From Gemmatimonadetes bacterium bin94 (GTDB lineage Bacteria; Gemmatimonadota; Gemmatimonadetes; Longimicrobiales; Gaopeijiaceae), in the NCBI GenBank assembly GCA_002238865.1, contig MPNE01000013.1, positions 25,415 to 89,414 of the forward strand: a stretch of DNA of 64,000 bases, read 5' to 3'. The translations under genes and the position numbers were made by a program. The notes under the pieces are model-generated. The model was given only the letters and a program-made list of their open reading frames with translations. It made no database searches and was not told the DNA's origin. Shown here in pieces: positions 24,319 to 33,346 of this stretch (position 1 is its first letter; each line of letters begins with the position of its first letter).

Positions 24319-26625
24319 ATGCGCTGTTCAACACTGACCATCGCACTGGCGCTTCTCGCGGGAGTCCCTGCCGGGGCCGCGGGCCAGGTGCCCACCCCCG
24401 CCGACCACTTCGGCTTCGCCGTCGGCGCCGAGGGAAAGCTCGCGAACTGGGAGAATCTCACGTCGTACTACGAAGCCCTCGCTCGCACCAGCGACCGGGT
24501 GGCCGTGGACACCCTTGGCCCCACCACGCGGGGACGTCCCTTCGTCATGCTCACCATCACCAGTCCCGGCAACCATGCCCGGCTTTCGGAGCTGCACGGC
24601 ATCCAGCGGCAGCTCGCCGATCCGCGCACGGTCGAAGGCTCCGAGCAGCTGGAGCGCCTGCTGGACCAGGGCCGCACGGTGGTCATGATCACCCACGCGA
24701 TCCATTCCACCGAAGTGGGCAGCGCGCAGTCGGCCGCGAAGCTTGCCCACCGCCTCGCCTCCTCCGACGACGACAAGGTCCGGGAGATCCTGGACAACGT
24801 GATCCTCCTGCAGATCCCGTCGCTGAACCCCGACGGCACACAGTGGGTGAACGACTTCTACAACGAACACGTCGGTACCGAGTTCGAGGGACGCGCCCAG
24901 CCGTGGCTGTACCACTTCTACACGGGGCACGACAACAACCGCGACTGGTACACCTTCTACCAGAACGAGACGCAGCATACGGTCCGGGCCCAGAACGCAT
25001 GGCACCCGCAGATCGTGCACGACATCCACCAGATGGGCGGGAGCGGCGCCCGCATCTTCTTCCCGCCCTACATCGACCCGATCGAGCCCAACGTCGACCC
25101 GGGCCTCATGGCCGCGGTCAACCAGCTGGGCGCCTACATGGCCGCCGAACTCACGTCGCAAGGGAAGAAGGGGGTCGTAATCAACGCGATCTACGACGGA
25201 TTTCACCCCGGGCGCGCCTACATGCACTACCACGGCGGCGCCCGCATCCTGAGCGAAACCGCGTCGGCCCGGCTGGCGACCACCGTGGACGTCCCGCGCG
25301 AGACGGTGCGAGGGGGCCGCGAGTACGAGGCCTCCGAGTCCGCGTGGAATTTTCCCTGGCCGTGGGAAGGGGGCGAATGGGGCCTCCCCGACATCGTCGA
25401 GTACCAGTATTCGGGCGCGATGGCGCTGCTGACCAACGCCGCGAAGAACCGCCGCTTCTGGCTGGAGAACTTCTACCGCGTGAACGAGCGGGCGGTCGGT
25501 GGCTGGGACGACTGGCCCGCCGCCTGGGTGATCCCGGCGGAGCAGGAGAACCGGGTCGGGGTCCAGAGCGTGCTGCGCATCCTGACAATGGGTGACGTCG
25601 AGGTCCGCCGAGCCGAGTCGAGCTTCGATGCAGGGGGGACCGAATACCCGGCCGGATCCCATGTCGTGCTGATGCGGCAGCCGTACGCGGGCTTCGCCCA
25701 GACCCTCCTGGTCGAGCAGGAATACCCGGACATGCGGGAGTTCCCGGGTGGGCCGCCGAAGCGGCCGTACGACGTAACCGCGCATACCCTTCCCCTGTTG
25801 ATGGGCATCGAGGCCGCGGCGCTGGAGTCCGAGCCGCAGGTTGCGCTGAGCGGCCCGATCGGCGTGCAGGGCGTGACTTACGAGTTGCCCGCGTCGCTGT
25901 CCGGGGGGGACGCGCCCCGGGTCGGCATGTACAAGGGCTATCAGGAGCCGATGATCGCCGGGTGGACGCGGTGGATGTTCGACAGGCATGAAATGCGGTA
26001 CGACTCCCTCCACGATGCGAGGATCCGCGCCGGAGCACTGGCGGACGACTACGACGTCCTGATCTTCCAGAGCCAGGCGGACCGCTCGATCAGCCAGGGC
26101 AACCCGCCAGGGTCGCTCCCGGAGCAGTACACGGGAGGGATTGGCGAGGAGGGCCGCGCCGCCGTCCGGGAGTTCGTCGAGTCCGGGGGTCGCCTGGTGG
26201 TCATGGAAGAGGCCTCCGACTTCGCCATCGGGCTCTTCGGTCTGGATGTGGGCAACCCGGTGCAGGGCCTGTCCAACACCGACTTCTACGTGCCGGGGTC
26301 GATCCTGCGGGTCGATCTCGCGAATGATCCGCTGTCGTCGGGCTATGACGGTTCCACAGCCGCCTGGTACTGGCGCAGCAGCCGTGCGTTCTCGGTGAAC
26401 GACGACCGGGTCGATGTCGTGGGCACCTACAATCAGGACAACCCGGTCGTCGCGGGGTGGATCCTCGGGCCGGAGAGGCTCGCGGGACAGCCAGCGCTGC
26501 TGCGGGCACGCATCGGCCAGGGCGAAGTCATCCTCTTCGGCTTCCAACCGAACTACCGCGGACAGAGCATTGTGACGTGGCCGCTCCTCTTCAACGCCAT
26601 CTCGGGCGGGAGGCTCATCGGATGA
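24319..26625 (+). CDS. Exported M14-family zinc carboxypeptidase
   Basis: 768 residues, with AAGGAG upstream of the start. Signal peptide (LTIALALLAGVPAGAAGQ). The peptidase domain at about 35-400 has the zinc-binding HSTE, the substrate-binding NNRDW and the third ligand in HDIHQMG. About 300 C-terminal residues resemble a class I glutamine-amidotransferase-like domain (DYDVLIFQSQ; REFVESGGRLVVMEEA), common in this M14 subgroup of Bacteroidota and Gemmatimonadota. It probably degrades peptides outside the cytoplasm. The stop overlaps the next gene. Confidence 0.88.
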   Translation: MRCSTLTIALALLAGVPAGAAGQVPTPADHFGFAVGAEGKLANWENLTSYYEALARTSDRVAVDTLGPTTRGRPFVMLTITSPGNHARLSELHGIQRQLADPRTVEGSEQLERLLDQGRTVVMITHAIHSTEVGSAQSAAKLAHRLASSDDDKVREILDNVILLQIPSLNPDGTQWVNDFYNEHVGTEFEGRAQPWLYHFYTGHDNNRDWYTFYQNETQHTVRAQNAWHPQIVHDIHQMGGSGARIFFPPYIDPIEPNVDPGLMAAVNQLGAYMAAELTSQGKKGVVINAIYDGFHPGRAYMHYHGGARILSETASARLATTVDVPRETVRGGREYEASESAWNFPWPWEGGEWGLPDIVEYQYSGAMALLTNAAKNRRFWLENFYRVNERAVGGWDDWPAAWVIPAEQENRVGVQSVLRILTMGDVEVRRAESSFDAGGTEYPAGSHVVLMRQPYAGFAQTLLVEQEYPDMREFPGGPPKRPYDVTAHTLPLLMGIEAAALESEPQVALSGPIGVQGVTYELPASLSGGDAPRVGMYKGYQEPMIAGWTRWMFDRHEMRYDSLHDARIRAGALADDYDVLIFQSQADRSISQGNPPGSLPEQYTGGIGEEGRAAVREFVESGGRLVVMEEASDFAIGLFGLDVGNPVQGLSNTDFYVPGSILRVDLANDPLSSGYDGSTAAWYWRSSRAFSVNDDRVDVVGTYNQDNPVVAGWILGPERLAGQPALLRARIGQGEVILFGFQPNYRGQSIVTWPLLFNAISGGRLIG

Positions 26626-27458
26626 CGACCGCGACCGTCCCCTGTCCCCGCTGCCAGTATCGCGAGGGGTCGCACGACGCGAACTTCTGCTCCCGTTGCG
26701 GGGGTGCCCTGCGCGGGCCGCCGTGTGCGCAGTGCGACGCTCCGTCGGAGGTGGGGGACCGTTTCTGTACCCGCTGCGGCACGGCGTTCGGCAAGGCGGC
26801 GGGGCGCGGAGAGGCGCGCGCCGGTGGGCTGCGAGGGAGTCCGGCCTGGCTCGCCTGGGCCGTCACGGGGGTTGTTGCGCTCGTGTTGATTATTGTATTA
26901 GTTGTGGACGAAAACGACGGAAGAGAGATCACGCTGTCGCCGCCGCCGGCTTCGTCCGGAACCACGCTGGGGCCCACCGACGCGGTGCCTCTGTCGTCGA
27001 TGACCCCGAGGGAAGCGGCAAACCGTCTCTTCACGCGGGTGATGGGTGCCGTCGAGTCCGGCGACCGGGCCCAGGCGGACATGTTTCTGCCCATGGCGAT
27101 CGCAGCATACGACCTGATCCCCGCGCTTTCGCTGGACGACCGCTTCCACCTCTCCCTCCTCCACGCGGCCGGGAGCGATGGTGTGTCCGCACTGGCGGTC
27201 GCCGAAGCGGGCCTCGCGATCCGGCCCACGCACCTTCTCTGCCTGGCAGCGGCGGCCGAGGGCGCGGATCTGATCGGCGACGAGGCCGGCGCGGCCGGCT
27301 ACTACCAGACCCTCCTCGACGTGTACGACGACGAGATCGCGGCGGGGCTTCAGGAGTACGGCACGGGTGAATACGGCCACGCCACCCTGCTGCCGGTGCT
27401 TCGCGAAGAGGCGCTGGCCTACCTGTCGTCCTCAACCGCGAGCGGGGAGCGCCCGTGA
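26622..27458 (+). CDS. Double zinc-ribbon single-pass membrane protein
   Basis: 278 residues from the ATG overlapping the M14 stop. Two cytoplasmic zinc ribbons come first (CPRCQ...CSRCG and CAQCD...CTRCG), then a basic linker, one membrane helix (about 78-99, AVTGVVALVLIIVLVV) and a helical, TPR-like outer domain (ALAVAEAGLAIRPTHLLCLA...). The combination of ribbon and TPR suggests a membrane scaffold or adaptor. No enzyme motif. The next gene overlaps by 4 bp. Confidence 0.75.
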   Translation: MTTATVPCPRCQYREGSHDANFCSRCGGALRGPPCAQCDAPSEVGDRFCTRCGTAFGKAAGRGEARAGGLRGSPAWLAWAVTGVVALVLIIVLVVDENDGREITLSPPPASSGTTLGPTDAVPLSSMTPREAANRLFTRVMGAVESGDRAQADMFLPMAIAAYDLIPALSLDDRFHLSLLHAAGSDGVSALAVAEAGLAIRPTHLLCLAAAAEGADLIGDEAGAAGYYQTLLDVYDDEIAAGLQEYGTGEYGHATLLPVLREEALAYLSSSTASGERP

Positions 27459-28612
27459 TCGATTCTCCCCTGGCTCTCGCCACGGTCATCGCGGCGTCCA
27501 CCGCCCTGGCCTTCTGGCTGGACTACCGCTTCCCGGCGCTTGGCAAGCTCGGCGCCTCGATGATGGCGATCATCTTCGGGGCGGTTCTCTCAAACCTGAA
27601 CATCGTCCCCGTCTCGTCGGTCGTCTACGACGTGGTCCTGGGTCCGGTGACGTCCCTCTCGATCGCGTGGCTGCTCCTGTCGGTGGACCTGCGCGACCTG
27701 GCGAAGGCCGGCGCCCGGATGATCGGAGCCTTTGGAGTCGCTGTGACCGGTACGGTGCTGGGCGCCTGCGTGGCGACGGTGGTGTACCGGTCACACTTCG
27801 GCGACGACGCCTGGCGGATCGCCGGGGCGCTGACGGGCACCTACTCGGGCGGTTCGGTGAACTTCGTCTCGGTGGGTCGCGAGGTGGGCCTCACGGGCTC
27901 GCTCTTCGCCGGGCTCAACGCGGCCGACGCGGTGGTGACCGGCCTCTGGCTCGGCGCCACGCTGATCCTGCCCATCGGGCTCGCGCGCTTCTACCGGCCG
28001 GTGGAGGCACCCGCCGCCACGGAAGCCGAGTCGTCCACGGGCGCGCCCGCCGACGACGAGCGTCACCGCAACCACCCCTACTTCGCGCGGGAAGGGCTAT
28101 CGGCCGTGGGAATCGCCGCCCTCTTCGCAACAGGCCTGATCCTGGTCTTCGTGTCGCAGTGGCTGGGCACACGTTTCCCCCAAGTCCCCTCGATCCTCTG
28201 GCTCACGACCCTCGCTCTGGCCGTGGGTCATTCGCCTCTCTACCGGGACGCCCCCGGCGCAATGCAACTGGGGTCGGTGGGCCTCCACTTCTTCTTCGTC
28301 CTGATCGGCATCCTGTCCCGGGTCTCGGAGATCGCCGCGGTGGGCTTCGAGGTCTTCTACTTCACCCTGATCGTGGTCGGGGTGCACGGCGTCGTCGTGC
28401 TGGGGATCGGGAAGCTGTTGCGCTTCGACATCGGGTCGGTCCTCGTGGCTTCCCAGGCGTCGGTCGGCGGGCCCACGAGCGCTCTGGCCGTGGCGATCTC
28501 CCGGGAGTGGAAGCACCTCGTGCTGCCCGGCGTGGTGGTGGGGCTGCTCGGCTACGCGGTGGGCACCTATCTGGGGTTGGGAGTGGCGTACCTGTTGCGG
28601 ATTTCCTTATGA
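27455..28612 (+). CDS. DUF819-family membrane transporter
   Basis: 385 residues from a GTG overlapping the previous stop, with about ten hydrophobic segments. Signatures of the YjcL/DUF819 family are seen: GKLGASMMAIIFGAVLSNLN, TGTYSGGSVNFVSV and SQASVGGPTSALAVA, which form repeated motifs like those of carboxylate or amino-acid symporters. The substrate is unknown. Coupled to an exported peptidase, uptake of its products is a reasonable guess. Confidence 0.85.
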   Translation: MIDSPLALATVIAASTALAFWLDYRFPALGKLGASMMAIIFGAVLSNLNIVPVSSVVYDVVLGPVTSLSIAWLLLSVDLRDLAKAGARMIGAFGVAVTGTVLGACVATVVYRSHFGDDAWRIAGALTGTYSGGSVNFVSVGREVGLTGSLFAGLNAADAVVTGLWLGATLILPIGLARFYRPVEAPAATEAESSTGAPADDERHRNHPYFAREGLSAVGIAALFATGLILVFVSQWLGTRFPQVPSILWLTTLALAVGHSPLYRDAPGAMQLGSVGLHFFFVLIGILSRVSEIAAVGFEVFYFTLIVVGVHGVVVLGIGKLLRFDIGSVLVASQASVGGPTSALAVAISREWKHLVLPGVVVGLLGYAVGTYLGLGVAYLLRISL

Positions 28613-28619
28613 TTCAGCC

Positions 28620-28635
28620 CCCCTTTGCCAAGGGG
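28620..28635 (+). terminator. Small hairpin between the DUF819 gene and lipA
   Basis: CCCCTT-TGCC-AAGGGG forms a 6-bp stem with a 4-base loop in the 51-bp gap. Weak terminator or attenuator; no T-run. Confidence 0.3.
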
Positions 28636-28663
28636 CCAACGCGTTCATCGGAGATCTCCTGAC

Positions 28664-29752
28664 GTGACTCGGTTACACATAAATGCGCGAGGCGGCTACG
28701 CGCCCGCGGGCAAGGACACCGGCACCGTCAAGCCCAAGGGCACGTCCCGGATCCCGTCCCATTGCGGCATCGACACCATCCCGATCACCTCTCGCAAGCC
28801 GTCTTGGCTGAAGGTGCGCTCGCCGGGCGGGCCCAACTACCTGCGCCTCAAGCAGTTGATGCGCCGGCAGTCGCTCCACACCGTGTGCGAGGAGGCCGGC
28901 TGCCCCAACATCGGCGAATGCTGGGAGGCCGGCACCGCCACCTTCATGATCCTGGGCGACGTCTGTACCCGCGCTTGCAAGTACTGCGCGGTGGCGCACG
29001 GGATGCCCACCGAACTCGACCTGGACGAGCCCAGGAGGGTGGCCGACACGATCGCCGCCATGGCGCTCGACCACGTGGTGATCACCTCGGTCAACCGGGA
29101 CGAACTCCGGGACGGCGGCGCGAGCATCTACGCGGCGACGATCCGCGAAGTGCGTGCCCGGCTGCCCGAATGCTCGGTCGAGGTGCTCATCCCCGACTTC
29201 AAGGGCGACGAGGACGCGCTTCGGGCCGTGATGGAAGCCCGTCCGGCGATCCTGGGGCACAACCTCGAGACGGTCGAGAGACTTCACCCCGAGGTGCGGC
29301 CCGGGGGCCGCTACTGGCGCTCGATCTCGTACCTGGGAAGCGCCAAGCGGATCGACCCCTCGATGCTGACCAAGACGGGCATCATCCTGGGGATGGGCGA
29401 GGAGGAGCGCGAGATTCGCAAGGCGATGGCGGACCTGAGGGAAGCCGCGGTGGACATTCTGACGCTGGGACAGTACCTGCGTCCGTCCCGGCAGCACATT
29501 CCGGTCGCCCGCTGGGTGACGCCCGACGAGTTCCGCGCGTGGAAGCGGATCGGCGAGGGGGAGTACGGCTTCCGCCACGTGGAGTCCGGGCCGCTGGTGC
29601 GCTCCAGCTACCATGCGAAGGAGCAGGCGCGCGAAGTCGAGGCGGGCGGGCCCGGTACGATCCGCGAGGTGATGGAAGCGGACATTCCGGCGCCCGCGGA
29701 GGTGGTCGGGCCGAGTCGCCGGTTGCCGCTCGTGGCCGGCACGGGAGGCTGA
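28664..29752 (+). CDS. lipA: Lipoyl synthase
   Basis: 362 residues from GTG at 28664, preceded by GGAGAT at 8-base spacing; an upstream TTG (28625) is less likely. Radical-SAM enzyme with two 4Fe-4S clusters: the auxiliary cluster motif CEEAGCPNIGEC (Cys75, 80, 86) and the radical-SAM CxxxCxxC (Cys101, 105, 108). It inserts two sulfurs into octanoyl chains on lipoyl domains. The gene lies just upstream of the pyruvate dehydrogenase genes, whose E2 needs this cofactor. The N-terminal 45 residues are a longer than usual leader. Confidence 0.95.
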   Translation: MTRLHINARGGYAPAGKDTGTVKPKGTSRIPSHCGIDTIPITSRKPSWLKVRSPGGPNYLRLKQLMRRQSLHTVCEEAGCPNIGECWEAGTATFMILGDVCTRACKYCAVAHGMPTELDLDEPRRVADTIAAMALDHVVITSVNRDELRDGGASIYAATIREVRARLPECSVEVLIPDFKGDEDALRAVMEARPAILGHNLETVERLHPEVRPGGRYWRSISYLGSAKRIDPSMLTKTGIILGMGEEEREIRKAMADLREAAVDILTLGQYLRPSRQHIPVARWVTPDEFRAWKRIGEGEYGFRHVESGPLVRSSYHAKEQAREVEAGGPGTIREVMEADIPAPAEVVGPSRRLPLVAGTGG

Positions 29753-29754
29753 CC

Positions 29755-30918
29755 ATGACCCAGGCGACACGGGAGACGGAAACGGGGGTGAACGGCGACG
29801 CCGCGGCGGTCGCGACGAAGGGCGGCCCGGGGGCGGGTTCCGGCCTTCGAGGATTCTCGCGGGACGACCTCCACGGACTGCTGGCGGACATGCTCCTCTA
29901 CCGCCGCTTCGAGGAGAAGGCGGAAGAAGCGTACGCGATCGGGAAGATCGGCGGCTTCTGTCACCTGCACATCGGACAGGAAGGACTGGCCGCGGGGGCG
30001 ATCAAGCCACTGCGCGCGGACGACCTGGTCATCACCGCCTACAGGGAACACACGCAGGCCCTGGCGAAGGGCATCACGCCCCGGGCCGCCATGGCGGAAC
30101 TCTACGGCCGCAGCGGCGGCTGCTCCGGTGGCCGCGGCGGATCGATGCACCTCTTCGACACCTCGCTGGGCTTCTACGGGGGCCACGGTATCGTCGGGGG
30201 ACAGATCCCCCTCGGCGCCGGACTGGCCTGGGCGATCAGGTATCGGGGCGGGGACCAGGTATGTGTCTGTTTCATGGGAGACGCCGCGGTAAACCAGGGC
30301 TCGTTCCTGGAATCGCTCAACATGTCGGCGGTCTGGCAGCTGCCGGTCATCTACGTCGTGGAGAACAACGGCTACGGCATGGGGACCGCGTTTTCGCGGG
30401 TGTCGGTCACCGACATGGAAGCCCGCTCGGGTGCCTACGGTATCCCGGCCCACACGGTGGACGGGCAGGATGTGCTCGAGACGTACCGGTTCTTCGAGGA
30501 GCTTGCCGGGCAGGTGCGCGCCGGCGCGGGTCCGCAGTTCGTGAACGCGCTGACCTACCGGTTCCGGGGTCACTCCATGTCGGATCCCGTGTCCGGCACC
30601 TACCGGTCCAGGGCGGAAGTCGAGAGGCATGTGGAAGAGCAGGATCCGATCACGATCCTCCGGGACCGCATGATGGACGCCGACCTCCTCACGCAGGAGG
30701 AGCTGGAAGCCGTCGACGCGGAAGCCCGCGCGGCCAGCGAGGATGCGGCCGACTTCGCCGACGCCTCCCCGCCCCCCGACCCCTCGACGCTGTACGACCA
30801 CGTCTACGCCGAGATCAACGAGCACGGGCGGCTGTTCCTGGACGGAAGGGGCAAGGGACCCGCGGCGGGCGCGGGCGGACCCGCTGCGCCCGGCTTCGGA
30901 GGTGGCGACCATGGCTGA
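29755..30918 (+). CDS. pdhA: Pyruvate dehydrogenase E1 component, alpha subunit
   Basis: 387 residues; GGGAGG lies ahead of the ATG, 2 bp after lipA. Thiamine-diphosphate motif GDAAVNQGSFLESLNMSAVW...ENN, phosphorylation-loop-like RGHSMSDP and GGRGGSMHLFD. With the beta subunit it decarboxylates pyruvate and reductively acetylates lipoyl-E2. A flexible, glycine/alanine-rich tail follows the catalytic domain. Branched-chain E1 is a relative, but lipA and E2 in the same operon favour PDH. Confidence 0.92.
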   Translation: MTQATRETETGVNGDAAAVATKGGPGAGSGLRGFSRDDLHGLLADMLLYRRFEEKAEEAYAIGKIGGFCHLHIGQEGLAAGAIKPLRADDLVITAYREHTQALAKGITPRAAMAELYGRSGGCSGGRGGSMHLFDTSLGFYGGHGIVGGQIPLGAGLAWAIRYRGGDQVCVCFMGDAAVNQGSFLESLNMSAVWQLPVIYVVENNGYGMGTAFSRVSVTDMEARSGAYGIPAHTVDGQDVLETYRFFEELAGQVRAGAGPQFVNALTYRFRGHSMSDPVSGTYRSRAEVERHVEEQDPITILRDRMMDADLLTQEELEAVDAEARAASEDAADFADASPPPDPSTLYDHVYAEINEHGRLFLDGRGKGPAAGAGGPAAPGFGGGDHG

Positions 30919-31903
30919 AATCACCTACCGGGATGCCCTGAACGCCGCCATGTGCCAGGAGATGGACCGGGACGACTCGGTCTTTCTCATGGGCGAGGAG
31001 GTCGCCGAGTACGATGGCGCCTACAAGGTCTCGCGCGGGATGCTCGATCGGTACGGGGACCGGCGGGTCGTCGATTCGCCGATCAGCGAGCTGGGCTTCA
31101 CGGGGCTTTGCGTCGGCGCCGCGATGACGGGACTGCGCCCGATCTGCGAGTTCATGACCTTCAACTTCTCGTTCCTCGCCATCGACCAGGTCATCAACAG
31201 CGCGGCCAAGATGATGTACATGACCAACGGCCAGGTCCCGGTCCCGATCGTCTTCCGCGGCCCCACCGGAGCGGCGCTGCAGCTCTCGGCACAGCACTCC
31301 CAGGCGTGCGAGACCTGGTACGTGCACGCTCCCGGGGTGAAGCTGGTGACGCCCGCCACCCCCGCCGACGCCAAGGGGCTGCTGGCCGCCGCGATCCGGG
31401 ACGACGACCCCGTCGCGGTGATGGAGGGCGAGCTGCTCTACAACGTTCGGGGCGAGGTCCCCGACGAGGAATACGTGATCCCCCTGGGCGTGGCCGACCT
31501 GAAGCGCTCGGGGGACGACGTGAGCATCGTGACCCACGGCAAGATGGTGCACGTGGCGCTGCAGGCGGCGCGCACGCTGGCCCGCGACGGGATCGAGGCC
31601 GATGTCCTCGACCTGCGCTCGATCCGGCCGCTGGACGTCGACGCGATCCTGGAGACGGTGGCCCGCACGAACCGGGTGGTCTACCTGGAGGAAGGGTGGC
31701 CGTTTGCCGGTGTCGGCGCCCAGATCGTGTCCCTGATCCAGGACGAGGGCTTCGACGACCTCGATGCCCCGGTCGTCCGTGTGACCCAGGCCGATGTTCC
31801 GATGCCCTACGCGAAGAACCTGGAACAGCTCGCGAAACCGGGCGTCAAGGCGGTAGTGGAGGCGTGCAGGAAGGTGCTGTACCTGCCGGCGGGTGGCCGA
31901 TGA
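30911..31903 (+). CDS. pdhB: Pyruvate dehydrogenase E1 component, beta subunit
   Basis: 330 residues from the ATG within the end of pdhA (8-bp overlap). Typical transketolase-like beta subunit: MGEEVAEYDGAYKVSRGML, DSPISELGFTGLCVGAAMTG, QHSQACETWYVHAPG and the C-terminal domain with LEEGWPFAGVGAQI. It forms the alpha2beta2 E1 with PdhA. Confidence 0.94.
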   Translation: MAEITYRDALNAAMCQEMDRDDSVFLMGEEVAEYDGAYKVSRGMLDRYGDRRVVDSPISELGFTGLCVGAAMTGLRPICEFMTFNFSFLAIDQVINSAAKMMYMTNGQVPVPIVFRGPTGAALQLSAQHSQACETWYVHAPGVKLVTPATPADAKGLLAAAIRDDDPVAVMEGELLYNVRGEVPDEEYVIPLGVADLKRSGDDVSIVTHGKMVHVALQAARTLARDGIEADVLDLRSIRPLDVDAILETVARTNRVVYLEEGWPFAGVGAQIVSLIQDEGFDDLDAPVVRVTQADVPMPYAKNLEQLAKPGVKAVVEACRKVLYLPAGGR

Positions 31904-31922
31904 CGAAAGCGACGGTGTAGAC

Positions 31923-33260
31923 ATGGCAACCAGGGTCCACATGGAAGCCCTCTCCCCGACAATGGAAGAGGGTCAGGTCGTCAAGTGGCTGAAGGGCGAA
32001 GGCGACGCGGTCGCCCAGGGCGACATCCTGGCCGAGATCGAGACCGACAAGGCCACGATGGAGCTGGTGGCCCGGGGCGAGGGCGTGCTCAGGAAGGTCT
32101 TCGTGGGCGAGGGGGCCGCCGCGCCGGTGGGGGACGTGATTGCGGTGATCGCCGCCGAGGACGAGGACATCGCCGCGCTGGTCGCGGCGGCGGGGAGCGG
32201 AGGGGCGACAGATGCTCCAGCGGCGGATGGCGCCGGTACTCCAGCGGCGACTCCTTCGGCAGCGGCCTCGGCGCCCGCCGCAGCGCCCGCTGTGGTCGCC
32301 GCTCCCGGGACCGCTCCAGCGCACGGGGCGGCAGCTCCCGCCACGAGGGCCCCGGCCGCTGCCGCCACACCCGCGTCCGCGCCGACCGGCCGTATCAAGG
32401 CCTCGCCCGTGGCCAGACGCCTTGCCCGGGATGCCGGTGTGGACCTCGCCGCCGTGCAGGGATCGGGACCGGGCGGCCGCGTGATCAAGCGGGACGTGGA
32501 AGCAGCGGCCGAGGAGGCTGCCGCGGCTCCGGCTCCGGCCGTGACCGCGTGGCCGGCTCCCGCGCCGGACACCGAGTTCGTGGACGCCCCGCTGTCGCAG
32601 ATGCGGAAGACGGTCGCCCGCCGTCTGACCGAGTCGCTCGGACCCGTGCCCCACTTCTTCCTCACCGTCGACGTGGACATGACCCGAGCTCTGGAGGCGC
32701 GCAGGCAGGTGAATCGGCTGCTTGCAGAGCGGGGCGCCAAGGCGTCGATCAACGACTTCGTGATCAAGGCCGCGGCGGTGGCCCTGACGCACCACCCCGA
32801 GTGCAACGCGTGGTGGCAGGGCGACTCGATCCGCCGCTTCAACAGGGTTCACATGGCCGTCGCGGTCGCCGTGCCCGACGGTCTGATCACGCCGGTGGTC
32901 AGGGACGCGCACGCCAAGGGCCTCGGCCGGATCAGCGCCGAGGTGAGGGAGCTCGCGGGGCGGGCCCGGGAAAAGAAGTTGCAGCCGCACGAGTACACCG
33001 GGTCCACCTTCTCGATCTCCAATCTGGGCATGTTCGGGATCGAGGAGTTCACCGCCGTGATCAATCCTCCGGAGGCCGGGATCATCGCGGTCGGCGCGGT
33101 GGAGGAGCGTCCCGTGGTGCACGAAGGCCAGGTCGTCGTCCAGCCGCGGATGCGGGTCACGATGAGCTGCGACCACCGGGTGATCGACGGTGCACAGGGC
33201 GCGCGCTTTCTGGCGACGCTGAAGTCGTTCCTGGAAGAGCCGGCGGCTATTCTCATATAG
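31923..33260 (+). CDS. pdhC: Dihydrolipoamide acetyltransferase (E2 of pyruvate dehydrogenase)
   Basis: 445 residues from MATRVHMEALSPTMEEGQ. One lipoyl domain (lipoyl Lys43 in ETDKATMEL), an Ala/Pro-rich swinging linker, a peripheral-subunit-binding domain (KASPVARRLARDAGVDL) and the catalytic core with DHRVIDG (His418, Asp422). It transfers acetyl groups to CoA and forms the complex core. The final gene before an operator-like TGTACA array, so the transcription unit probably ends here. Confidence 0.94.
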   Translation: MATRVHMEALSPTMEEGQVVKWLKGEGDAVAQGDILAEIETDKATMELVARGEGVLRKVFVGEGAAAPVGDVIAVIAAEDEDIAALVAAAGSGGATDAPAADGAGTPAATPSAAASAPAAAPAVVAAPGTAPAHGAAAPATRAPAAAATPASAPTGRIKASPVARRLARDAGVDLAAVQGSGPGGRVIKRDVEAAAEEAAAAPAPAVTAWPAPAPDTEFVDAPLSQMRKTVARRLTESLGPVPHFFLTVDVDMTRALEARRQVNRLLAERGAKASINDFVIKAAAVALTHHPECNAWWQGDSIRRFNRVHMAVAVAVPDGLITPVVRDAHAKGLGRISAEVRELAGRAREKKLQPHEYTGSTFSISNLGMFGIEEFTAVINPPEAGIIAVGAVEERPVVHEGQVVVQPRMRVTMSCDHRVIDGAQGARFLATLKSFLEEPAAILI

Positions 33261-33303
33261 TGTACAGGTAGTTTTGTACATAATGTACACAAAGATCTGT
33301 ACA
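33261..33303. promoter_or_regulatory. Symmetric array of four TGTACA hexamers, candidate operator
   Basis: TGTACA occurs at 33261-33266, 33275-33280, 33284-33289 and 33298-33303, with starts spaced 14, 9 and 14 bp, so the array is symmetric about 33282. The inner pair forms the palindrome-like TGTACATAATGTACA. The stretch is AT-rich within GC-rich flanks and lies between pdhC and the amidohydrolase gene. It looks like a binding site for a dimeric or tetrameric repressor controlling the amidohydrolase. The regulator is not identifiable here. Confidence 0.6.
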
Positions 33304-33346
33304 TTTTCGACGGTCCGGCGGCAATCCGACCGCCAGCAAGGCCCGC

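Noticed and set aside
24328..26547. 739-codon open frame opposite the M14 peptidase
   Set aside because: Mirror of a strongly coding gene; Val/Arg/His-rich translation with no domain.
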